Below are positions 1-6,353 of a stretch of DNA of 12,052 bases, piece after piece (position 1 is the stretch's first letter; each line of letters opens with the position of its first letter). Both the position numbers and the translations under genes were made by a program. The notes beneath the pieces are model-generated. The model did no database searches, had not been told where the DNA came from, and was given only the letters and a program-made list of their open reading frames with translations. Source of the DNA: Pseudomonadota bacterium (GTDB taxonomy: Bacteria; Pseudomonadota; Alphaproteobacteria; Thalassobaculales; Thalassobaculaceae); assembly GCA_027623845.1 (NCBI GenBank), contig JAQBUJ010000037.1, positions 1-12,052 of the forward strand, given 5' to 3'.

Positions 1-1
1 G

Positions 2-544
2 ACAGCGATCTATGGCCCGCTGCTGTTTCGGGTCATCCACGATATCCCGGTCATTAGCACCGGCTATATCGTTACCGCACAATCGATGCTTTGGACCTTC
101 GCGGCCATTGTTTTTTCCGGAATCGGTCGGGTCGGAAGCCGTCTTGCCTGCGCCATCGGCCCGGCGATCACCGGCGCCGGCGTCTTGGGCGTCGGATTTT
201 ATCTGCCGGATGGGCCGCTTTGGGCCGCGGTCACCGCGATCGCGACACTTGGCTTCGGCATTGGCCTTGCGTGGGGTCATATCGGGCGCTTCGTGCTGGA
301 AGCCGCCGGCGAAGTCGACAGGGACCGGGTCACCGCGGTAATGCCGACCATGCAATCGATCGGGATCGCCTTCGGCTCGGCCGCCGCCGGTCTGGTCGCC
401 AACGCCCATGGCTTTGCCCATGACCTGACCGTGGAGGCCGCCCGCACGGTGGCGTTCTGGATCTATATTGGTTTATCGCCGGCGATCGCCATCGCCTTGA
501 TTGGCGGGGTGCGGGTGGCGTTGGGAACCCGGGTGGCGCCATGA
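2..544 (+). CDS. MFS transporter, C-terminal fragment (5' end outside window)
   Basis: The frame is open from base 2 and ends at TGA 542-544, leaving 180 residues of a protein whose start lies upstream. The translation is almost entirely hydrophobic helices separated by short glycine-rich or charged turns. Examples are a helix near residues 28-40, one rich in G and A near 50-65, one near 68-90, and a last one near residues 150-172. The segment with V-T-A-V-M-P-T-M-Q-S-I-G followed by F-G-S-A-A-A-G is typical of the cytoplasmic loop and eleventh helix of major facilitator superfamily carriers. The protein is therefore probably an inner-membrane secondary transporter; the substrate cannot be read from this fragment. 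It ends in L-G-T-R-V-A-P and converges on the isomerase gene on the other strand 73 bp away. The family call is fairly secure, but the subfamily is unknown. Confidence 0.75.
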   Translation, partial: TAIYGPLLFRVIHDIPVISTGYIVTAQSMLWTFAAIVFSGIGRVGSRLACAIGPAITGAGVLGVGFYLPDGPLWAAVTAIATLGFGIGLAWGHIGRFVLEAAGEVDRDRVTAVMPTMQSIGIAFGSAAAGLVANAHGFAHDLTVEAARTVAFWIYIGLSPAIAIALIGGVRVALGTRVAP

Positions 545-617
545 GGCGCGAGGCCTGCGCGTGTTGACGTCCGATTGACCCTTATCTCACCCAGCCCGCC
601 AGTGCCGCGCCGCCGGG

Positions 618-1250
618 TCACTTCGGCAGGTTGTCCGTGCGGGCGCGCTTGCCGAGATAGCCGCCGTGATGGCGCAGGCCATATTCTTCGCGCGTGACGC
701 CTTTGCGCTCCATCAGCACCAGAGCCAATGCGTCTCCCACCGCCGCCATTACCGCCATACTCGCGGTCGGCGTCATGCCCAACGAGCAGGGTTCGGCGAT
801 TACCCCCATGTCGACAATCACGTCCGACAAGTCACGCAGGCCGGAATCCCGATGCGAGGTGATCCCGATAACCCCGCCAACCTTCATGTGTCGGCTCAGC
901 TCGATGAATTCCAGCACCTCGCGGGTTTTACCGCTGGTCGAAAAAGCGACAATGCAATCCCCATCGGCAAGCATACCGAGATCGCCGTGCGCCGCCTCGG
1001 CGGGATGAATAAAGACCGCCGGAGAAGCCGTCGAACTTAGAATCGCGGCGAATTTTCGCGCAACGAACCCTGCCTTGCCCATGCCGGTCGCGACGATTTT
1101 ACCCGGACAACGCAGCAGCAGGTCGATGGCGTCCGCATAGGACTCATCGACGGATACCGCCCGTATCGCTTCGGCCTCGGCTTCCAAGATCTCGCGAATA
1201 CGCGCGGCGATCCCCGCGGGATGATCAATTTTCGTCGGGTTCTTGCTCAT
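618..1250 (-). CDS. SIS-domain arabinose-5-phosphate isomerase-like protein (KdsD/KpsF/GutQ family, no CBS domains)
   Basis: This 210-residue protein matches the N-terminal SIS half of KdsD/KpsF/GutQ, which interconvert ribulose 5-phosphate and arabinose 5-phosphate for Kdo synthesis. Aligned from memory with E. coli KdsD, all five catalytic positions are kept: K59 in M-G-K-A-G, H88 in A-A-H-G-D-L-G-M, E111 after S-G-K-T-R, E153 in A-E-P-C-S-L-G, and H194 in L-R-H-H-G-G. Usual family length is about 320-330 residues with two C-terminal CBS domains. Here the protein stops soon after H-H-G-G-Y-L-G, so it is SIS-only; such short forms are known. I chose ATG at 1250 because a TTG-initiated extension to 1352 adds 34 residues unlike the family. 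No strong Shine-Dalgarno precedes 1250. It is divergent from the hydratase gene. Another phosphosugar isomerase role is possible. Confidence 0.82.
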   Translation of the reverse strand: MSKNPTKIDHPAGIAARIREILEAEAEAIRAVSVDESYADAIDLLLRCPGKIVATGMGKAGFVARKFAAILSSTASPAVFIHPAEAAHGDLGMLADGDCIVAFSTSGKTREVLEFIELSRHMKVGGVIGITSHRDSGLRDLSDVIVDMGVIAEPCSLGMTPTASMAVMAAVGDALALVLMERKGVTREEYGLRHHGGYLGKRARTDNLPK

Positions 1251-1469
1251 GGCGGCGGACCATATCCGCCAACTATCCGCCACGCCAGCCCGAAACGCGC
1301 GTGAAAAGCCGAATTTATCGCCGATGCCGCGACCCCGTCTGCATTGAACCAAGGCTTCCCAATTTCACGAGGAACAGGGCTCCCGCCATCTGGCTTCCTA
1401 TGGTTGCTCGGGCGGGGCAGCCGGCCTAGGTTCGGGTCTGCAATTCGTCCTTAGCAACCGGAGCTTACC
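1251..1469. other. Divergent intergenic region between isomerase and hydratase genes
   Basis: These 219 bp separate two divergently transcribed genes and must carry the promoters of both. I see no RNA gene, no convincing operator and no clear sigma-70 pair. The hydratase has a recognisable ribosome binding site at the right edge. Confidence 0.5.
1460..1463 (+). promoter_or_regulatory. Ribosome binding site of the enoyl-CoA hydratase gene
   Basis: GGAG lies six bases before the ATG at 1470, which supports that start over any in-frame alternative. Confidence 0.6.
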
Positions 1470-2264
1470 ATGTCCGATCCTGTCGTCCTTCTCGACGTCG
1501 ACCACCGCGGTGTCGCCACCGTCACCATCAACCGGCCCGAGGTGAACAACGCCTATAACAGCGAGATGATCCAGGCGATGATCGACGGCGTCACCCAGTG
1601 CGCCGCCGACGACGCGGTCCGGGTGATCGTCATTCGCGGCAACGGCCGCCATTTTCAGGCTGGCGCGGATCTGAAATGGCTGAAAGAGATCGGCAAACTC
1701 TCGCCGGCTGAGAACGTGGCGGTTTCGCGGAGCACCGCCAGCGCGATCCGCGGCCTGACGGAAATCATGAAGCCGACCGTGGCGCTGATTCACGGCGGTT
1801 GCTTTGGCGGCGGCACCGGCATCGCGGCGGCCTGCGACATCGTGATCGCCAGCGAGGATGCCTTGTTCTCGATCACCGAAACGCGCTGGGGCGTTATGGC
1901 CAGCGTGATCATTCCACAGTTGAACGCCGCCATCGGATCGCGCAATACCCGTCGCTATGCCCTGACCTGCGAGCGGTTCGATGCCGCCAAAGCTTTCGAA
2001 CTGGGCTTGGTGCATCAGGTCTGCCCGACCGGGGGCCTCGACGCGGCGGCGGCACCGGTGATCACCAATTTACTGATGGCCGCCCCGAACGCCATAGCCC
2101 AGACCAAGCGAGCGACCCTGAACGATGCCGGGTTGCTGGTCACCGATGCGTATTTCGAGGAGCTGGTCCAAATGCACGCCGCCAAACGCCAGACCGACGA
2201 GGCGATGGAAGGCCTCGCCAGTTTCGCCGAGAAGCGCGAGCCGTCCTGGTACCCCGGCGACTAA
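1470..2264 (+). CDS. Enoyl-CoA hydratase/isomerase family protein, LiuC/AtuE-like
   Basis: This 264-residue crotonase-fold protein has the usual family length. F-Q-A-G-A-D-L at residues 62-68 and the glycine run at 113-115 form the oxyanion hole that holds the acyl-CoA thioester. Of the two catalytic glutamates of rat enoyl-CoA hydratase, the second is present as E137 in S-I-T-E-T-R-W-G. The first position is glycine (G117 in G-G-G-T-G-I). Glycine or leucine there, followed by A-A-C-D-I, I-P-Q and R-R-Y-A-L-T-x-E-R-F-D-A, resembles methylglutaconyl-CoA hydratase (LiuC) and isohexenylglutaconyl-CoA hydratase (AtuE), so a role in leucine or isoprenoid acid breakdown is plausible. No acyl-CoA carboxylase or dehydrogenase partner is nearby, so the substrate is not settled. 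It is followed after 37 bp by the helicase remnant, with which it may be co-transcribed. Confidence 0.85.
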   Translation: MSDPVVLLDVDHRGVATVTINRPEVNNAYNSEMIQAMIDGVTQCAADDAVRVIVIRGNGRHFQAGADLKWLKEIGKLSPAENVAVSRSTASAIRGLTEIMKPTVALIHGGCFGGGTGIAAACDIVIASEDALFSITETRWGVMASVIIPQLNAAIGSRNTRRYALTCERFDAAKAFELGLVHQVCPTGGLDAAAAPVITNLLMAAPNAIAQTKRATLNDAGLLVTDAYFEELVQMHAAKRQTDEAMEGLASFAEKREPSWYPGD

Positions 2265-2301
2265 TCCAAACCCCGCAAAGCCAGCGGAAAAGCAACAGGT
2301 G

Positions 2302-3231
2302 ATGGCCAAACCGGCAGCGACCCGCGCCAAACAACCAGCCCTGCCGGATCTGCCGGATCTGCCGGATCTGCCGAATCCGCGGGATCTGCTCGATCTGCCG
2401 GCGTGGCTGGCCGGGTGGTTCGAAGCCAAGGGCTGGACGCCGCATCGCCATCAACTGGAGATGATGGCGGCCGCGCGCGACGGTCGGTCGGCCTTGCTGA
2501 TCGCACCGACCGGCGGCGGTAAGACGCTGGGCGGGTTTCTGACCAGTCTGGCCGATTTGGCCGAGACGCCGGCACGGGGCCTGCACACCCTCTACATCTC
2601 TCCATTGAAGGCGTTGGCCGTCGATGTGCACCGCAACCTATTGGAGCCCATTTCGGGCATGCTGCTGACCAAACGCATGGAGCGCGCCGGTCTTGATCCA
2701 TTGGGCTTCGTCGCCACCGACTATGTCATTGCCGTCTGGAGCCTACAGCCACCCGTTGATATCGACGCTTTGCTCGATCAGGACATGCTGGGCGACGATC
2801 TGGAAAGCTGGATGGCGGAATCCAGTCTGCTGAAACGGACCTTCCGCAATGTCGCGGTGATCGCCGGGCTGATCGAGCGCAAACTGCCCGGCCATGAGAA
2901 GACCGGCCGTCAGGTAACCTTTAACGCCGACTTGATCTACGATGTGCTGCGACAGCACCAGCCGGATCATATCCTGTTGCGCGCCACCCGCGCCGACGCC
3001 GCGCGCGGCCTGACGGATATCCGGCGCCTCGGCGAATTGTTGGTCCGGGTGCAGGGTAAGATCGATATCCGCGTGCTTGACCGGGTCTCACCGCTAGCGG
3101 TGCCGGTGTTGCTGGAGATCGGCCGGGAAAGCGTCCATGGCGGCGCCCTGGAAACCCTGCTGAACGAAGCCGAGGACGCGTTGATCGCCGAGGCCATGGG
3201 CGGCGAGACCCAGGGCGCTTTACCGATCTGA
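2302..3231 (+). CDS. Ligase-associated DEXH-box helicase (Lhr family) with a large in-frame internal deletion
   Basis: The 309-residue product joins both ends of a protein that is normally about 800 residues long. Residues 40-117 are the start of RecA domain 1: a Q-motif-like H-R-H-Q-L, Walker A A-P-T-G-G-G-K-T at 68-75, and motif Ia S-P-L-K-A-L-A from residue 100. At residues 117-120 it jumps to the family's C-terminal part, recognisable by M-L-L-T-K-R-M-E-R-A-G, L-G-F-V-A-T-D-Y, D-M-L-G-D-D-L-E, V-I-A-G-L-I-E-R and D-R-V-S-P-L-A-V-P-V. The DEAH box, motifs III-VI, RecA domain 2 and the winged-helix region are absent, roughly 500 residues by comparison with usual length. It cannot be a working helicase. 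The frame is intact and codon use is normal, so loss is recent or the remnant is kept. ATG 2302 is chosen because an earlier in-frame ATG at 2125 lies inside the hydratase gene. An assembly collapse is the alternative. Confidence 0.8.
   Translation: MAKPAATRAKQPALPDLPDLPDLPNPRDLLDLPAWLAGWFEAKGWTPHRHQLEMMAAARDGRSALLIAPTGGGKTLGGFLTSLADLAETPARGLHTLYISPLKALAVDVHRNLLEPISGMLLTKRMERAGLDPLGFVATDYVIAVWSLQPPVDIDALLDQDMLGDDLESWMAESSLLKRTFRNVAVIAGLIERKLPGHEKTGRQVTFNADLIYDVLRQHQPDHILLRATRADAARGLTDIRRLGELLVRVQGKIDIRVLDRVSPLAVPVLLEIGRESVHGGALETLLNEAEDALIAEAMGGETQGALPI
2341..2376 (+). repeat. 9-bp tandem repeat encoding Leu-Pro-Asp, in the helicase 5' end
   Basis: CTGCCGGAT occurs three times head to tail (2341-2367), followed by a one-base variant CTGCCGAAT (2368-2376). 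Degenerate copies, CTGCTCGAT and CTGCCG, continue to 2400. The unit is a multiple of three, so copy changes keep the reading frame. It codes for an L-P-D run in the low-complexity leader before the helicase core. Confidence 0.9.
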
Positions 3232-3277
3232 CGCCGCCCTCGATTTCCGGCCGGGCCAGACGCCCCCGCAGCGTTGC

Positions 3278-4180
3278 TTAACCGTCGGCCTCCACGGCGG
3301 CGAGAAAATCACCAACCAGACTGTCCGAGGCCTTGATGACATGCTCCGCCGCCGGAAAGCGGCCTTGCTGGACGTCGGCGACGAATTCCTTGAACCCCGC
3401 CACGCGCTCCGCCTGCATCTCCTGCTTCATCTTGTAGAGATTGCGATACTGCTTGGAGTGCCGGGGGTATGGCGGCGGATCATTGCCGAGAATATCTTCG
3501 GCGAACAGGAACTGGATGTCGCCGCCGCTGCCGCCGCCAATCGACGAGGTCATCAGCGTGGTCCGCTTGCTGATTTCGGTCAAAAGCGCCTCGGGAATAA
3601 CTTCAACCTCGACCGCATAGGCGCCGGCATTCTCCAACGCCTTGATCTCTTGGTAGACCCACATCGCCTCATCGAGGGTCTTACCGACGGCGCGAAGGCC
3701 GCCGGTCCAGGTGCTTTTCCTCGGCACCAGGCCGGCATGGCCCTGGATCGGAATACCGGCTTCGGCGGCGGCGGCGACGAACCTGGGGGCCCATTGACAC
3801 ATGATCGCATCGGCGCCAATCGCCATCGCGTCATAGCCAAGACGCACGGCTTCATCCGCCGTTGCAGCAGCCAGGAGTGGCACCGAGAACGCCATGAACG
3901 TGTTCGGCGCGGCGGCGCGAATGGCGGCGGCGGAATCGGGGTTTTTCGGATCGAAACGCACCTTCATCGTGTCGATACCGGCTTCCTCGGCTGCAGCGGC
4001 TTCTTCAACGGAGAAAGGCAAGGTCTCGCAGAGCACGCGCTTACCTTTTTGGTCTCGCAAACCCTTCACGGTGTAATTGCGGGTGCCATAGGCGCCACCA
4101 AGGGTCATGATCCGCGTCAATCCGCGCTGCGCCGCGTCTCTTGGCGGAATGCCTCCGTCGCCGGTCGCGTGACTCGCCAT
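3278..4180 (-). CDS. PanB-superfamily protein, divergent (annotated by homology as ketopantoate hydroxymethyltransferase-like)
   Basis: This 300-residue protein aligns with 3-methyl-2-oxobutanoate hydroxymethyltransferase (PanB) mainly in its second half: G-H-A-G-L-V-P at 147-153, G-G-L-R-A-V-G-K-T, E-V-E-V-I-P at 191-196, G-G-G-S-G-G-D, E-D-I-L-G, and the tail G-R-F-P-A-A-E-H. H148 and E193 match E. coli PanB H136 and E181. The Mg-binding Asp84 position reads S99, and the K112/E114 positions read M127/Q129. The Asp45 motif V-G-D-S is V-R-F-D. It therefore probably does not make ketopantoate; other (phosphoenol)pyruvate-superfamily lyase activity is possible but not shown. ATG 4180 is preferred over an ATG at 4237 because GAGGGAGA sits six bases before it. 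It is divergent from the monooxygenase gene, which hints at a shared pathway. Superfamily call firm, function unknown. Confidence 0.8.
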   Translation of the reverse strand: MASHATGDGGIPPRDAAQRGLTRIMTLGGAYGTRNYTVKGLRDQKGKRVLCETLPFSVEEAAAAEEAGIDTMKVRFDPKNPDSAAAIRAAAPNTFMAFSVPLLAAATADEAVRLGYDAMAIGADAIMCQWAPRFVAAAAEAGIPIQGHAGLVPRKSTWTGGLRAVGKTLDEAMWVYQEIKALENAGAYAVEVEVIPEALLTEISKRTTLMTSSIGGGSGGDIQFLFAEDILGNDPPPYPRHSKQYRNLYKMKQEMQAERVAGFKEFVADVQQGRFPAAEHVIKASDSLVGDFLAAVEADG

Positions 4181-4186
4181 GGATCT

Positions 4187-4194
4187 TCTCCCTC
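4187..4194 (-). promoter_or_regulatory. Ribosome binding site of the PanB-like gene
   Basis: Read on the minus strand this is GAGGGAGA, six bases before ATG 4180. It is the clearest Shine-Dalgarno in the window and decides the start of the PanB-like gene. Confidence 0.8.
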
Positions 4195-4208
4195 TGAATT
4201 GAAAGGCC

Positions 4209-4237
4209 ACTATCTTCATGCGGTTAGCGCTGTGCAA
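4209..4237 (-). promoter_or_regulatory. Candidate sigma-70 promoter for the PanB-like gene
   Basis: On the minus strand TTGCAC (4237-4232) and GATAGT (4214-4209) are separated by exactly 17 bases. The -35 box keeps the TTG and the -10 box matches TATAAT at four of six positions. Transcription would start about 22 bases before ATG 4180, with the GAGGGAGA ribosome site between. Found by eye; no scoring was possible. Confidence 0.35.
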
Positions 4238-4407
4238 GACGCCCAGGCGATAATGACTGATGTTCTAAGCGGATCACAATGCCGCCATAACCCGAAGAGC
4301 AATGCCATCGCGAGGGTGATTGGTCGCCGAATTTTGCGCTGGAATCTGGACAGAACCATCCGCCAAGCTACCTTGCCAAGGCACACCCATGGTGAATGGC
4401 GGGCAAC

Positions 4408-4412
4408 AGGGG
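4408..4412 (+). promoter_or_regulatory. Probable ribosome binding site of the NTF2-FMO gene
   Basis: AGGGG lies ten bases before ATG 4423. The earlier in-frame ATG at 4396 has no purine-rich sequence at a suitable distance, so 4423 is the better start. Confidence 0.45.
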
Positions 4413-4422
4413 CGACAAATCG

Positions 4423-6282
4423 ATGACCGAGGCTCTGAAATTGAGTGATATGAATGCCGAAGCGGTCACCCGCGATTGGCTGGCGCAATTCGACGCCGCT
4501 CTGACACAGCGCAATATCGATGCCGCCGCCGGGCTTTTTCTAGCGGACGGTCATTGGCGCGATCTGTTGGCATTCAGCTGGCACATCGAAACGATGACCG
4601 GGGTGGACGCCATCGCCGGCACACTGAGAAACACGCTCGATACCATTCAACCTGCGAACTTCACAATAGCCCCCGACCGCACGCCGCCGCGCATCGTGAC
4701 CCGCGCCGGGCGCGAGGTGGTTGAAGCAATCTTCGCCTTCGATACCGCGATGGGCCGCGCCAGCGGTGTCCTGCGCCTAGTTCCGGACGCCCCGGCGGCG
4801 CCGGCGTTGCGCGCTTGGGTGCTGCTGACATCCCTGGACGAGATCAAAGGCCATGAGGAATTGAACGGTCCTCGCCGGCCGGGCGGTCAAGCCTATTCCC
4901 GCGAGTTCGGCGGTAAGAACTGGCTCGACCACCGGCTCGACAAACTGACCTATGAAGATCAGGACCCAACGGTGTTGGTTATCGGTGGCGGGCAGTCCGG
5001 TCTCGGCATCGCGGCCTGTCTCGGCCAGCTTGGCGTCGACACCCTGGTGGTCGACCGTCACGAGCGGGTCGGCGACGCCTGGCGCAAGCGCTATCATTCG
5101 CTGACCTTGCACAATGAGGTTTACATCAACCACCTGCCCTACATGCGTTTCCCGGAAAATTATCCAGTCTTCATCCCCAAAGACAAGATCGCCAACTGGT
5201 TCGAATTTTATGTAGAGACCATGGAAATCAACGTCTGGACCGGCACCGAGATCGTCCATGGCGCCCATGACGAGACCACTGGCCGGTGGGAAATCTCGCT
5301 GCGCCGCCAAGACGGCTCGACCCGCATCATGCGGCCCCGCCATGTGATTTTCGCAACCGGCGTCAGCGCGATTCCAGTTCGCCCCGACCTGCCGGGTCTT
5401 GATAGCTTCGCCGGTACGGTCATGCATTCAAGCCAATATTCGAACGGCCATGCCTGGAAAGACCGCAAGGCGCTGGTGCTTGGCACCGGCAACAGCGGAC
5501 ATGACGTCGCCCAGGACTTGCACGCCAGCGGCGCCGACGTCTCAATAGTCCAGCGCAATTCCACCCTGATCGTCAGCCTGGCTCAGGCGCAGACGGTCTA
5601 CGGCATGTATACCGAAGGGCCGCCGCTGGAGGATTGCGACCTGCTGGCGACGGCCTCGCCCTACCCGGTTTTGGTCAAGGGTTACCAGATCGCCGCAGCA
5701 GCGATGCAGAAAGCCGACAAGAAACTCCTGGACGGTTTGACCGCGCGCGGCTTCGTCCTCGACAACGGGGCGCCGGACGATACCGGCTATCAGATGAAAT
5801 ATCTCAGGCGCGGCGGCGGTTACTATTTCAACGTCGGCTGTTCGGACTTGATCGTCAGCGGCGACATCGGCCTCCTGCAGTACACGGACATCGAGCGTTT
5901 CGTGCCCGAGGGGGTATTGCTCAAGGATGGGCGGGTTGTCGAGGCGGACCTGCTGGTCACCGCCACCGGCTATAAAAATCAGCAGGATGTGGTGCGGCTT
6001 TATCTGGGAGACGAGGTGGCGGACCGCATCGGCACGGTCTGGGGCTTCGACGAGGGCGGCGAGCAACGCAACATGTGGCGCCGCACCGAACAACCCGGCC
6101 TTTGGTTCACCGCCGGCGGCCTGCCGCATGTACGGATCTATTCGAAATACCTGGCGCTGCAAATCAAGGCGGTTGAAGAAGGCCTGATCAGCGCCGCCAT
6201 GCCAGGCCTGGGCGAGAGCGAGGGAGCGGTTGCAACAGCCTCGGCGACCGCCCAGCCGGCACCGAAACTCGAAAAAGTCTGA
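4423..6282 (+). CDS. Flavin-containing monooxygenase with N-terminal NTF2/SnoaL-like domain
   Basis: The 619-residue protein has two parts. Residues 1 to about 150 look like an NTF2/SnoaL-like alpha+beta domain (W-L-A-Q-F-D-A-A-L, then A-A-G-L-F-L-A-D-G-H-W-R-D). Residues from about 180 onward are a class B flavoprotein monooxygenase. The FAD-binding G-G-G-Q-S-G is at 188-193, the FMO signature F-A-G-T-V-M-H-S-S-Q-Y at 329-339, the NADPH-binding G-T-G-N-S-G at 354-359, and A-T-G-Y at 514-517. The signature fits FMO/YUCCA-type enzymes better than Baeyer-Villiger enzymes, which carry W-P or W-D at its end. Expected chemistry is NADPH- and O2-dependent oxygenation of a small soft nucleophile or keto acid; the substrate is unknown. 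There is no signal peptide, so it is cytoplasmic. The last 30 residues are an Ala/Thr/Pro-rich tail. An alternative start at 4396 would add nine residues. Confidence 0.88.
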   Translation: MTEALKLSDMNAEAVTRDWLAQFDAALTQRNIDAAAGLFLADGHWRDLLAFSWHIETMTGVDAIAGTLRNTLDTIQPANFTIAPDRTPPRIVTRAGREVVEAIFAFDTAMGRASGVLRLVPDAPAAPALRAWVLLTSLDEIKGHEELNGPRRPGGQAYSREFGGKNWLDHRLDKLTYEDQDPTVLVIGGGQSGLGIAACLGQLGVDTLVVDRHERVGDAWRKRYHSLTLHNEVYINHLPYMRFPENYPVFIPKDKIANWFEFYVETMEINVWTGTEIVHGAHDETTGRWEISLRRQDGSTRIMRPRHVIFATGVSAIPVRPDLPGLDSFAGTVMHSSQYSNGHAWKDRKALVLGTGNSGHDVAQDLHASGADVSIVQRNSTLIVSLAQAQTVYGMYTEGPPLEDCDLLATASPYPVLVKGYQIAAAAMQKADKKLLDGLTARGFVLDNGAPDDTGYQMKYLRRGGGYYFNVGCSDLIVSGDIGLLQYTDIERFVPEGVLLKDGRVVEADLLVTATGYKNQQDVVRLYLGDEVADRIGTVWGFDEGGEQRNMWRRTEQPGLWFTAGGLPHVRIYSKYLALQIKAVEEGLISAAMPGLGESEGAVATASATAQPAPKLEKV

Positions 6283-6329
6283 CTTGATCGAACCAACGAC
6301 GCCCCGGCAGGGACAGCCTTGACCATCCC

Positions 6330-6353
6330 GCCGGTGCGCCCAACAGTACCGGC
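6330..6353 (+). repeat. Inverted repeat abutting the pdeM start codon
   Basis: GCCGGT (6330-6335) and ACCGGC (6348-6353) are perfect complements around a 12-base loop. The right arm ends on the base before ATG 6354. No Shine-Dalgarno is visible here, so the hairpin might affect translation initiation, but six-base repeats are common in DNA of this composition. Confidence 0.35.

Noticed and set aside
545..617. Possible bidirectional terminator between the convergent MFS and isomerase genes
   Set aside because: Only a four- to five-base GC stem is visible and there is no T run on either strand.
1404..1432. TTGCTC and TAGGTT with a 17-base spacer upstream of the hydratase gene
   Set aside because: Only about three of six bases match the sigma-70 consensus in each box, which is near chance expectation.
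2125..2301. Longer 5' end for the helicase remnant starting at ATG 2125
   Set aside because: It lies inside the hydratase gene in another frame and encodes a peptide unlike the helicase family; ATG 2302 is directly before the recognisable leader.
3232..3277. Possible terminator between the helicase remnant and the PanB-like gene
   Set aside because: The 46 bp are GC-rich without a stem-loop of useful length or a T tract.
3341..4426. Long open frame on the plus strand opposite the PanB-like gene
   Set aside because: Its translation shows no family features and is rich in Arg, Gly and His as expected for an antisense shadow of a GC-rich gene; the minus-strand PanB match is clear.
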